Shown one piece after another: positions 1-7,989 of a stretch of 32,773 bases of DNA. The stretch spans positions 1 to 32,773 of the forward strand of contig RBZT01000767.1 in NCBI GenBank assembly GCA_003693705.1, in the 5' to 3' direction. The number at the start of each line of letters is the position of its first letter. Within the stretch, counting starts at the first letter, position 1. Under the pieces are notes generated by a model that saw only the letters and a program-made list of their open reading frames with translations, was not told the origin of the DNA and ran no database searches. This stretch comes from Polymyxa betae (Eukaryota > Endomyxa > Phytomyxea > Plasmodiophorida > Plasmodiophoridae). Position numbers and translations under genes: made by a program.

Positions 1-2
1 AA

Positions 3-1154
3 TTTGTTGTTTCAAATAACAGAGCAACGGAATTTTACTTAAATACATATGAGAGACCTCCAACTGCTTACAAATACCATGGCACATTAGAGGATATAGC
101 TCCCAACTATGTAAAGTACCTAAAAATGATTGGGGATGGAACTCCACAAGGATACAACTTTATCATCAATTACATTGCAAAATTAGTTCAAGTGGGGTTT
201 ACTGCTATTGCGATTGTTCTAATGGGCAAGATGGGGGTCGGAAAAAGTACATTTACAGACACCTTGAGTGAAATAGTTGAAAATAAATATTACAAACGAA
301 TTCCAGATGTACAACAACTGACAAATAATTTCAATGCTGATATGGAGAACAAAATTCTAACTGTGTTAGAAAAGGTTTCAACTGATGCTGGAACGTATCA
401 TAGAATGAATAATATTATCAAAACATTAACAACAGACAATTTAGCTGTTAGAATAGAGCGTAAGGGAGTTGATGCATATGAAATTTTTAGTGAAAATAAC
501 TTGGTATTCATTTCAAATGGTTTCAATCCAGTTACAATAACAGAGGATAATCGTAGAAATTATGTGGTTGAAGTTCCAGATACGTATATAAACAATACTG
601 AATTTCTTAGTAATGTGAGAAAGGAACTGGCTGAGGGTATCGAGCAAATCAGAGGATTTTTTTACAATTACAAGTTTCACCATAATTTAAATGAGATTAG
701 ACCAACAACAAAAGCAGAATTAGACGTATTAGAAATAAACCAGTCTCCACTAACACGGTTCATTAAGGAACACTTTCAAGTGTTGTGAAATGAAGATCAC
801 GGTTCTATAAAGAAAAATGGTATTTCTGTTCAATCGTTTATGAATCACTTTGATGATTTTTGTACCACTAAAAGAATTAGAAAATCAGTTGACGAACGAT
901 ACATCAAAGCAGAGTTAAAACGATTTGGTTGGAAAACAAGTTTTCCTTATAAAAATGGAAAAAGACAAATTGAACAGTTAAATGTTCCAGAAAAATTATT
1001 AACTACACCAAAGATTGAATTTATCCCTTTAACTGCTAAAGAATTCAATGACAAGGTAACCAAGACTGGGAAAAAAGAAAATTCTAATACAGACCCCATC
1101 AATTATGTTTCCGAAGAAGTACATGAGACAGATGAGGAAGTAATTGAAATTTAA
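3..1154 (+). pseudogene. D5-like/SF3-type viral helicase, 5'-truncated by window edge, one in-frame TGA
   Basis: The frame is open from the left window edge, so the start lies outside. A Walker A loop (GKMGVGKST, bases ~228-252) is followed by an acidic and basic helicase core, a sensor-like stretch LVFISNGFNP and an arginine-rich RRNYVVEV. This order is typical of the superfamily-3 / D5-like ATPase domain (DUF5906 type) of large DNA viruses, virophages and related elements, which unwinds DNA at replication. The frame is interrupted by TGA at 786-788 and then continues in the same frame to 1154. The downstream part has the Lys-rich, basic look of a C-terminal DNA-binding segment and an acidic tail. 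The stop could be a decay mutation in an integrated copy, or a recoded codon if the source used another genetic code. Base composition is far more AT-rich than the rest of the window. Family assignment is by motif only; the exact virus group is not determined. Confidence 0.7.
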
Positions 1155-1350
1155 ACTTTAATGTTAATATTAGTAATATGGTTCGTTGGGTTGAAGACCA
1201 AACTGGATATTTTAAAGAATATATGAGACAATATACAGTGAAAAAATTCATTGTCTTTGTGGGAAAACTATTGTTAAAGGGGTATTACGAAAACTCGAAC
1301 GTACAAAAGTACATTTAAAATTCATTAATGGTTTAAAAGAATAGAGATAG

Positions 1351-1722
1351 TTGATATTAACAATGACAATATCAACTACACTAAACGACTTATATGACAA
1401 TCCAGATGTGGTCATTGATGATTATGAAATTGGTATATGTATTAATACAGAGATATATATACCTTCTCTGGGTTCTTCTGTTTATGCAGAATATCAGTGT
1501 GTTTTCGATCAATATGTTATTGAGGACGAAATGGCTAAAAACGTATTTGATAAGTCTGAAAGAGTGGTGAAGTTTATTGATACTAATAAGAGTTTAATAC
1601 TCCAGAAACTATTTCAAGCAATCGATAATGATCAAATAGCATATTATAGCCATAAAAAGAGAATTGAAATTAAACCAAAGCAAGTTCCTAAACATCACAA
1701 ACATCACTTTTGGAAAGTGTGA
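1351..1722 (+). CDS. Hypothetical protein of the AT-rich virus-like segment
   Basis: This is an uninterrupted frame of 123 codons. It may start at the internal ATG at 1363, giving an N-terminus MTISTTLNDLYDNPDVV. It is acidic in the first two thirds and basic at the C-terminus (KKRIEIKPKQVPKHHKHH). I recognise no domain. It follows the helicase remnant on the same strand after about 200 bases and shares its AT-rich codon use, so it probably belongs to the same integrated element. The next frame downstream overlaps its last 20 codons. Function unknown. Confidence 0.45.
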   Translation: MILTMTISTTLNDLYDNPDVVIDDYEIGICINTEIYIPSLGSSVYAEYQCVFDQYVIEDEMAKNVFDKSERVVKFIDTNKSLILQKLFQAIDNDQIAYYSHKKRIEIKPKQVPKHHKHHFWKV

Positions 1723-1935
1723 ATATGTTGTATTGAGACATCAGCATGGAAATTCTCGAAAAAAAGGTTTAGGGTTTTCTGATTGTTCAAAATGTGGTAT
1801 ATATTACCGGTCTTTGTTCATATATCAACCGAAAATAAGCAATGTGAGCAGTGCAGAAAAGCAGAGATTGTTGATGACTTGAATAAACCTTCACTTGATC
1901 AAGATTCTATTGGTATTATTGAGCATTTTATTTAA
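1664..1935 (+). pseudogene. Frameshifted zinc-ribbon-like ORF of the virus-like segment
   Basis: One frame ending at 1882 carries FSDCSKCGIYY (Cys-x2-Cys). A second frame, entered near 1828 and ending at a TAA at 1933-1935, carries ENKQCEQCRKAEIVDDL (Cys-x2-Cys) and an acidic tail. The two CxxC pairs lie about 20 residues apart if read across the frame change, the spacing of a four-cysteine zinc ribbon. The split between frames suggests a small indel in a once intact gene. Such zinc ribbons occur in many viral small proteins; no specific family is claimed. It overlaps the end of the preceding hypothetical frame, as in compact viral genomes. Confidence 0.4.
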
Positions 1936-1962
1936 CTATTCAATTTTCTTTAAAGAGTCAAA

Positions 1963-2133
1963 TCAGTACTTTATATTCTTGTCGTTACCTTCATTCTTCT
2001 TAAGAGGTCTTTCATAATAAGGAGGGTGGTCATAATGTCTTGAAAATGTCTTTTTACATAGGATCTTTCCATTGTCATCAGTATATATCCAAAGGATATA
2101 ATCAGCGTATTTAATTTCTTTAATATTCACCAT
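1963..2133 (-). CDS. Small hypothetical protein (56 aa) of the virus-like segment
   Basis: A short intact minus-strand frame runs from ATG at 2133 to TGA at 1965-1963. It starts MVNIKEIKYADYILWIYTDD and ends in a charged, Lys-rich tail. Hydrophobic and aromatic residues are well mixed with charge, as in a small folded protein, and the AT-rich codon use matches its neighbours. It is convergent with the zinc-ribbon remnant and co-oriented with the next minus-strand frame. I recognise no family. The short length makes chance possible. Confidence 0.35.
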   Translation of the reverse strand: MVNIKEIKYADYILWIYTDDNGKILCKKTFSRHYDHPPYYERPLKKNEGNDKNIKY

Positions 2134-2187
2134 CATTAGTTACGTACCCTTATGGTACTTTTTCAGATGCGAGTCCCTCAAAGAAAT

Positions 2188-2467
2188 CTATTGATTTTGA
2201 AGCCGTGCTATCTCTTCGATACGATTATGGGCATCTAGATCTGCCCTATTCTCTGGGTTCTGGTAAGTAGTCTTTCTAAAAATCGATATAGCTCCCTTTA
2301 ACCCTAACTCACTTGTTATTTTACTAGTTTTCTTGTTCCATATGTTTAAATTCCCAACAAAGAGAGTATCTCGTTTCTTCTTTAATTTCGGAATCAATTT
2401 TCTTGTTATTTTGACTATTTCTTGAGACAACTGGATTACTATACTCTTCTTGTTATCAATGCTAAAA
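2188..2467 (-). CDS. C-terminal part of a virus-like hypothetical protein, cut at its 5' end
   Basis: The AT-rich, Lys/Ile-rich part of this minus-strand frame (FSIDNKKSIVIQLSQEIVKI onward, ending IEEIARLQNQ) looks like genuine protein sequence. Upstream of about 2467 the same frame enters GC-rich host-like DNA (CRAALSSLSEWPL), so the true N-terminus appears to have been lost at the junction between virus-like and host DNA. No domain recognised. The frame remains open to 2520 only by chance. Confidence 0.35.
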
Positions 2468-2521
2468 CCTGTAGGCGAGAGAGGCCACTCAGAAAGAGAC
2501 GAGAGCGCAGCCCGACACACC

Positions 2522-2530
2522 GCCTAAAAG
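2522..2530. repeat. Target-site duplication, left copy (GCCTAAAAG)
   Basis: This 9-bp sequence is identical to 3554-3562 and directly abuts the left terminus GGGAAACT of the element at 2531-3553. Confidence 0.75.
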
Positions 2531-3412
2531 GGGAAACTTACTTCTGTCGGCATCTGTCGACTCACCCGACAGATGGCGCAGCCTGCTGTCTGTCGGTTCG
2601 CAATGGCTGCGAATTATCTTGCTATGATAGCCCTGTTTTGCACAAACCATTATACGTCATCAGTTTTCCGCTGGTGCATTTAACATACACTCTGTTGCTT
2701 GCCGTCGCGTTATTCCATATTAACTCAATGGACAGCTCAGTGATCCGCGTTCATCATTAAAATGAATTCTGCAATTTATGAAATCCAATCAGTGAACAAC
2801 TGCAACGACAACTACAGTCGTGCGACAACAAATACGCCAGTAGTTCAAGTGCATTGTGCTTCATTCAAAAGGTGAATTCTGACATGGAGAAAGCGTGCGG
2901 GGCTCATACATCCAAACATTTCACTGGGAGATGAGCTAATTTTGACACGAACGGTTTTTTACGTCTTGTGATCTCATAGGAACGTTTACTTATTATTAGG
3001 GTCTTGTTACGCTATATTACCATTGGATGTCCCACAAGAGATTTTCGGACAGATCCAGCTGAGTAACGTTAATAACAGCGGCGAAACATAATTGCTGCGT
3101 TTCAAAAAATTGTTAGCTGACATGGACTGACAGGTTTCGCTTCTACCAAAAATGGATGGCGTCTCTGTAACTATCTCTCTATTCTTTAGAGTGTCAAAGA
3201 GTGCAGCTTGTTCGTTCTGGTGCCGTACCCAATGACGAACCAGATGATAGATATTTGTCAACGCTTGAAAGGATCGACCGCGACTCAGCAGAAATCGTAT
3301 TATGCGGGAACATGGCGTTGAGGCAGCAGATCATCGTAGAAGATCACGATGCCCGTTCTTTCAATAAAGTCATATTGAAGTCTAAGAAGCATAGTGTGCG
3401 AACGTCTACCAG

Positions 3413-3469
3413 ACAGACAGATATGAGAGGGAGGGAGAGGGAGAGAAAAGGAGAGAGAGACAGATGGTG
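3413..3469. repeat. GACA/GA-rich microsatellite
   Basis: Purine-rich low-complexity tract: repeated GACA units, then GAGAGGGAGGGAGAGG and GAGAGAGAGACAG. It lies inside the transposon near its right inverted repeat. Confidence 0.8.
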
Positions 3470-3501
3470 CCGCAGCGCATTTCTGTTGACAGACAGCAGG
3501 C

Positions 3502-3531
3502 GGCTGCGCATCTGTCGACAGATGCGCAGCC
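3502..3531. repeat. Perfect 30-bp palindrome in the right TIR region
   Basis: Each 15-base half (GGCTGCGCATCTGTC and its exact complement) pairs without a loop. The left end of the transposon has an interrupted version (CATCTGTCG, spacer, CCGACAGATG). Confidence 0.9.
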
Positions 3532-3553
3532 CGCTCATCAGAACTAGTTTCCC

Positions 3554-3562
3554 GCCTAAAAG
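3554..3562. repeat. Target-site duplication, right copy (GCCTAAAAG)
   Basis: Identical to 2522-2530; it abuts the right terminus AGTTTCCC of the transposon. Confidence 0.75.
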
Positions 3563-3630
3563 CCCGTACGACAGGAAAACGCCGTGTAGTGATTCGACAT
3601 CATCATATCGTGATTAATTTGATCTCGTCA

Positions 3631-4578
3631 ATGACGAGTGGCGAGAGCTCCTGCAGTAAACGCAGACGCCTCGCTCTCTTTGACACAGCTAAGACACTTC
3701 AAGCTCTGTTTAATCACGAATCCAGCAGTGATTTAACACTGCAGGTGAATGACACGAAATTCTACTGTCATCGGATCGTACTGGACCCGCTATGTGACTA
3801 TCTGAAACGTTTCGTGGAATTACCTCTGGTGAAATCTGAGAACGATGGTGCTCTTCTTTCGGATTCTGTGATCAAAGTCGATCTTCCGGACGTTGAGATC
3901 CCAGAAAGTTTTAAGAAAAATGAGAATGACTGCAGTATTGCTGCCTACTTTGAAAAATTTCTCCATTTCGTGTACAGCCTGCGCGAACTTAATCCCGACA
4001 ATCAATCTGAGTTGTTTATCATGGCTCAGATCGCCGATTTTCTCGTTTGCGCGTCAGTGTTGAAATTCTGTGATGATATTCTCAGCACAATCAGTTACAA
4101 AAAAGATAATGTTCTGGATGTCGCTTTATTCTGCCAAAAATATTCTCTACCGAACACATTTCAAGTTGTGAAGAAGTTCATTGCAGACAATATTTTTGAC
4201 CTTCATGTGGATCCGAAACTTTACGAGATTCAGCAGGAACATTTTTTTCAAATCATGAAACTACCAATTAAAAATAGATATCGGCAGTTTATTGCAGTGT
4301 TTTGTTATGGCACTGGTCAAGTTCCCGTCCAAAATGCTGGTTATCGATCTCTCTATTCTGCTACGCATGCTGTAAAAGTTGATGACAAAAGAAAAGTTTT
4401 TCAGGATGTGGCGTCTGAATGCAGTAAAGAATGGGGTCGTCGGCATTTATATTTGATAGGGTTAAATTTAAGAGCAGTAGACAAACATCAACTTTTTGGC
4501 GGCTCATCAGAAGACCGTGCTTTTCTTTCCGAGATCCTAAACGATTGGCTTCCTATTGATATGAGAGCAACAAGCTGA
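3631..4578 (+). CDS. BTB/POZ-domain protein
   Basis: Single exon of 315 codons from ATG 3631. An upstream in-frame GTG at 3589 is not a likely eukaryotic start. After a short Ser-rich leader with a basic patch (CSKRRRLALF) comes the BTB signature SSDLTLQVNDTKFYCHRIVL, followed by a helical region (QIADFLVCASVLKFCDDIL) in the place of the BTB C-terminal helices, and a BACK-like helical remainder ending in LNDWLPIDMRATS. BTB domains dimerise and often act as substrate adaptors for Cullin-3 ubiquitin ligases or as transcription cofactors. No Kelch repeats or zinc fingers follow. The insertion between the core strand and the helices is long and acidic, which is unusual. It begins 68 bases after the transposon's right TSD, so its promoter may have been altered by that insertion. 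Function beyond BTB adaptor is unknown. Confidence 0.7.
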   Translation: MTSGESSCSKRRRLALFDTAKTLQALFNHESSSDLTLQVNDTKFYCHRIVLDPLCDYLKRFVELPLVKSENDGALLSDSVIKVDLPDVEIPESFKKNENDCSIAAYFEKFLHFVYSLRELNPDNQSELFIMAQIADFLVCASVLKFCDDILSTISYKKDNVLDVALFCQKYSLPNTFQVVKKFIADNIFDLHVDPKLYEIQQEHFFQIMKLPIKNRYRQFIAVFCYGTGQVPVQNAGYRSLYSATHAVKVDDKRKVFQDVASECSKEWGRRHLYLIGLNLRAVDKHQLFGGSSEDRAFLSEILNDWLPIDMRATS

Positions 4579-5368
4579 CGATATAGATGCTGCCTATCAT
4601 TAAGCACAGAATCAGACAGCTGTAACTTCAGCAATAAAACCTACTGACGAAAAAGTCGCTCGAACATGCTAAGCCTGAAGCCAAATAACACCAATAGAAC
4701 TTCCAATTGCCAAAAACATGTGATAAAAGCTCTAGGCATGTCTGCAATATAATGTTTTCTCGATATTGTCAGGTGTCAACTATTCCAGCCCGAAACTACA
4801 AACAGAGGATCTCGATACGATGAATCACAGTGAGTCTGTGGGAAAACACCTGAAAAGCATCTCGTGCGAAAACTGCAGCTGAACTTGTTCGAAACTTCAT
4901 TAGAGGGAAGGCCGCGCCTGTGAAATCACAGTTGAAAAGTTTTCCAGCCGCTACCAGGTGCTACTCTGCACTATCTCGCTTAATGCTGTCTATAAAATAC
5001 ATCAGTACTCTTATTCGAATAAGGTCGCAACTTTTCAAATGTCGTGTTGGGTTTCTCCAATCCTGATGGAAGATCGATCGTGAGTTATTAACACAGGACT
5101 ATGACAGTCCATCCCGACTCTATCTATGATCCAAATATCTTGGAGCGGAATTCACAGAACATTTTCTTATGATAGTGATAGTACGGGGTCCAATCCTACA
5201 TATTTGTAGATACAGTCTGAACAGTCAACATCAGAAGATATTTTCTGATGTAGAAAGTATCGGCAGAAAATCCGGAAAGATCTTCTTATCGATCGGCCAC
5301 GTATACGATAAGGGAGCTAAATCTGGGTGATTACAATCTATCCACTTCAATATTTAACTGACTTCCTC
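4579..5368. other. Intergenic, no gene seen
   Basis: No frame longer than chance and no conserved motif. This is the spacer between the BTB gene and the 7TM gene on the same strand and presumably holds the 3' UTR of the first and the promoter of the second. Confidence 0.5.
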
Positions 5369-6980
5369 ATGTGGTTTAGAGTCACTTCAATCTCTATATT
5401 CGTGCTGCTTGTAAACCTCCTACTCCGTAGCCATGCAGCGATCATTATCCCAATGAACACGACCGAGATTATCATTCCAGCATTGGCCGGTAATATGTAT
5501 CTTGGTATCACAACCGTTAATTTCGATCTGGATGCCACAAACGTCACTGTTACTGGCACCATCTATCGAACAGATGCCGACCCGTGTGATCGCAACATGA
5601 TATTGCCTCCGGATCTGTCCGGTCGGGTCGTACTGTTCACCCATGCTATGAACTGCGCATACTTCGTGGTCTATGATAGGTTTGCTGATAGAAATGCTAC
5701 AGCTATCATACGTGAGCCACCCCATACTTTTCCACATCTTTTCAACGATTTTTGAGTGTTTGAAGTTTTTTTTTTTTATTTTAATTTTAATTATATTTTA
5801 TTTCATGGCTCAACCTTGATGTTAAATGGTTCGATTAGGAAAAGTGCCGACTGCCTCGAACGTATTTTATGTTTTTCGCAGCGTTTATGATCATCGTGAG
5901 GGGCGTAACCAGAACGTGGTATTGGTAGAAGGCGCACTGACCTCCGCTCAAGACCTTCTCCTGCAAGATGGACTCATGGTCCGGGTCAAACCGGAGTTCC
6001 CGGAACTTCCCAAATCTTTATTGTTGATTTCTTTCCTTAAAATCGGGATCCCTGGTTTCATCTATGCTGTTGCTGCAGCAATTTGTTTCCGTTATATCTA
6101 TATGCATACTGTATTGATACTGGCAACATCACCATCATTCATGAAGAGGATGAAATCGCTGTCCCTGGTTCATGTCGCCTTGTTGATCGGGGCTCTGAAG
6201 AACGCGATCATGGCCATCTACTTTGTATGGACTGCATCGTCGCAGGATGGGCTGCCATACGAGATTGTGATGGCGTTAGGAACGCAGCTCTCCGGATTCG
6301 AGAATTCCATCTCGATTATCACAGCTCGGTTCTGGCATCAGGTTATCTCGAATGCGGATCAGTCGACGAAATCGTGCGCATTCGGCGCTGTTTCTGCCAG
6401 CATATTCGTGATCCTCACCATCGTACTGGATTTTATCTGCAGCTATCTGAACGCAACTTATCATCAGAATTTGGGCCGTGTTCCTGTCATACAATTAGCA
6501 GCAGGTGTGATCTCTGGTATCACATTCATAGTGGCCATCTATTTCACTATCAGCGTCGTACGGCTACAGCTGAAAATGAATCGCGGCGCCTCCATTGCTG
6601 GAACCGCCAACAATCCGTCCAAAGAGCGCTTTATCCGACACCTGCGTCGTATGGTCATACTGTCCTCGCTCGCTGTGTATTTATTCATAGCGAATGGATT
6701 ATGGTATACGACAAGTCTGGTGAACAGTAAGAACCCGATCGGACTATCGATTTTCTTCTCTCTTCTCAACTATTCGATGTCGCTGAAATCGTTATTCTCG
6801 ATTCTGATATTGAGACCACGTCGAGCTAAGGGTGGTATGGCCGGAAAGAATTTGCATTATTCTACTAAGGGACAAAATACCAAATCTACGGGAAGTCGTG
6901 ACCAGCGTCCTTTAAAATCAGGTCGTGTATCAGGATCTCATAATAATTTACTGACACGGACTCCCTCAAATGCTACATAA
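5369..6980 (+). CDS. Seven-transmembrane receptor-like protein with signal peptide and ectodomain (two exons)
   Basis: Exon 1 (5369-5679) starts with a signal peptide, MWFRVTSISIFVLLVNLLLR, then about 80 residues of predicted beta-rich ectodomain with NTT, NVT and, in the alternative reading, NAT glycosylation sequons. The best splice joins AG|gtttgc at 5679/5680 to ttttcgcag at 5881, leaving exon 2 as 5882-6980 and about 469 aa in total; the frame of exon 1 can also be read on to 5755. Exon 2 has about 45 more extracellular residues, then seven hydrophobic spans: LLLISFLKIGIPGFIY; SLVHVALLIGALKNAIMAIY; a third around ENSISIITARFW; SASIFVILTIVLDFICSYL; LAAGVISGITFIVAIYF; ILSSLAVYLFIANGLW; and FFSLLNYSMSLKSLFSILIL. 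The tail is basic and Ser/Thr-rich (about 55 aa), as in GPCR-like proteins. I cannot assign a known GPCR class. The intron is T-rich. A decayed paralogue lies at 9628-10015. Confidence 0.6.
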
Positions 6981-7289
6981 ACCATGTCTGGTTTCATTCA
7001 CAATGGTCAGATAACTGAACTGGAGATTTTAATTCTTTTATTCAAAAAAATTCCATGACAATAAATCTCATTTCAAGCTGTTGGAGTTAAAGGCGTCATA
7101 GTGACGGACCTGCAGCTGCAGATCATCGAATGACAAGGTTCGACTCACTCTGTTATTGGTCCAGCCTTGAGCGCTTTCCACTCGTAGCTTCTATCAAGTT
7201 ATGGGACCGGCAAGCAGCCCTCACTGGGATCTTCTGCTTGTCTAATCAAGTTTTTTGGAGGTTTGCTCTACAAACCCTAACCCTGTGTG
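6981..7289. other. Intergenic, downstream of the 7TM gene
   Basis: Nothing coding recognised. It contains AATAAA at 7060-7065, a plausible polyadenylation signal for the 7TM gene, and a two-unit telomere-like tract at 7272-7284. Confidence 0.4.
7272..7284. repeat. Telomere-like microrepeat (AACCCTAACCCT type)
   Basis: AAACCCTAACCCT, two units of the TTAGGG-type telomere repeat on the minus strand, directly before the 40-bp hairpin repeats. Confidence 0.7.
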
Positions 7290-7369
7290 CAACTATAGAG
7301 TTGCGAGCGGCCTCCCTTGCACAACTAGTCAACTACCGTAGTTGGGAGCGGCCTCTCTTACAAGAGAGT
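7290..7369. repeat. Two 40-bp tandem units, each starting with a small hairpin
   Basis: Unit 1 starts CAACTATAGAGTTG and unit 2 (7330) starts CAACTACCGTAGTTG. Each can fold (CAACT/AGTTG and CAACTA/TAGTTG), with different loops. Each is followed by nearly the same sequence, GAGCGGCCTC then CTTGCACAA or CTTACAAGA. Stem pairing is kept while loop bases differ. Confidence 0.65.
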
Positions 7370-7515
7370 AGCAGGGTCGAAGCGAGCTATACTTAATGAC
7401 GGCCGATTATCTCGGCTACCAACCGACAGAGCGGAGGGCGTCTTGGACGGCAAATCTGGATTTCTATCGCCCCTTGTAGAAGGACCTAAGAGAGGTTCGA
7501 AGAGGTAAGGTAAGG

Positions 7516-7612
7516 CACCTGCAAAATCCTACAGGGACTCGAACCCTAAACCCTAAATCATCTATTAAAAACCTACTGGCTGTTGCCCAGCTTTCTATCA
7601 TAGTTCGTTCTA
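7516..7612 (-). other. tRNA-like remnant with a pol III B box (possible tRNA-Lys pseudogene or SINE head)
   Basis: On the minus strand GGTTCGAGTCC (7545-7535) matches the RNA polymerase III B box. It sits in a T-arm that can pair (TAGGG loop CCCTG). Upstream, a TTTTTAAT loop sequence resembles the anticodon loop of a lysine (UUU) tRNA. The acceptor stem cannot be closed convincingly and the A-box region is poor, so this is not a functional tRNA. It could be a decayed tRNA or the 5' part of a tRNA-derived SINE. A TTTAGGG-type tract (7542-7557) is fused to its B box. Confidence 0.35.
7542..7557. repeat. Telomere-like microrepeat (AACCCTAAACCCTAAA)
   Basis: Two units of CCCTAAA, the TTTAGGG variant, overlapping the B-box-like sequence. 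Confidence 0.7.
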
Positions 7613-7989
7613 TCGAGGATCCGTTGTCACATGCGCAGGAGAGGAACTCGCCCATAAATTCATTCTGGTATAAACTGCTGCATTAATTTACTAATTTCCA
7701 TCTTCCATTTTGGTATCTTGCCTGCGCTTTCGAGCTTTCTGGATAGCTTTGCCTGCATTCCTTGCAAACGGACAGCTTTCTTCAATTTGGGTGTCCAGAA
7801 TTTATTTGGTTTACGCTGTATCTTTTTTATATGCTACAGAATATTTCATAATTTCGTTTACTTGGCTTAGAGTAAGCCTTTCGCTCTCTTATGACATACT
7901 TTTGTATTTTTGAGAAAGGAAGAACTTTAGAACAATTCGAGGCTTTCCATAGCAATATTGACAACACACTAGTTCTGTTCCATGTTTAT
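7613..7989. other. Unassigned sequence between the tRNA-like remnant and the copia remnant
   Basis: The minus-strand frame of the copia remnant runs on from about 7990 to a stop at 7889 as unrelated sequence (LVCCQYCYGKPRIVL). Beyond that stop it reads as coding-like sequence with scattered stops down to about 7690. I recognise no protein. It may be a remnant of whatever the retrotransposon fragment was joined to. Confidence 0.3.

Larger units (their letters stand above)
2531..3553. mobile_element. Non-autonomous DNA transposon, 1,023 bp, TIRs plus 9-bp TSD (Mutator-like size class)
   Basis: The left end reads GGGAAACTTACTTCTG and the right end, on the complementary strand, reads GGGAAACTAGTTCTGATG. 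Inside both ends the similarity continues: GCATCTGTCGA, a CAGATG...CGCAGCC block and CCTGCTGTCTGTC occur in the same order and in inverted orientation (about 2550-2615 and 3470-3530). The 9-bp sequence GCCTAAAAG flanks both ends directly. A 9-bp duplication is usual for Mutator-like elements, although 8-bp families cannot be excluded if one base is coincidental. The interior has no recognisable transposase, so the copy would depend on an enzyme encoded elsewhere. A GA-rich microsatellite and a perfect palindrome lie near the right end. Confidence 0.75.

Noticed and set aside
7290-7369. CRISPR-like repeat-spacer structure
   Set aside because: Only two units, no regular spacers, and a eukaryotic context.
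7516-7612. Functional tRNA-Lys gene
   Set aside because: T-arm and B box are fine, but acceptor stem and A box cannot be formed; kept only as a tRNA-like remnant.
7690-7989. Coding-like tail after the copia RT (CQYCYGKP and following) as a zinc-finger exon or a recoded-stop gene
   Set aside because: Three stops, no second Cys/His pair at usual spacing and no recognised family; not enough to call a gene or an alternative code.
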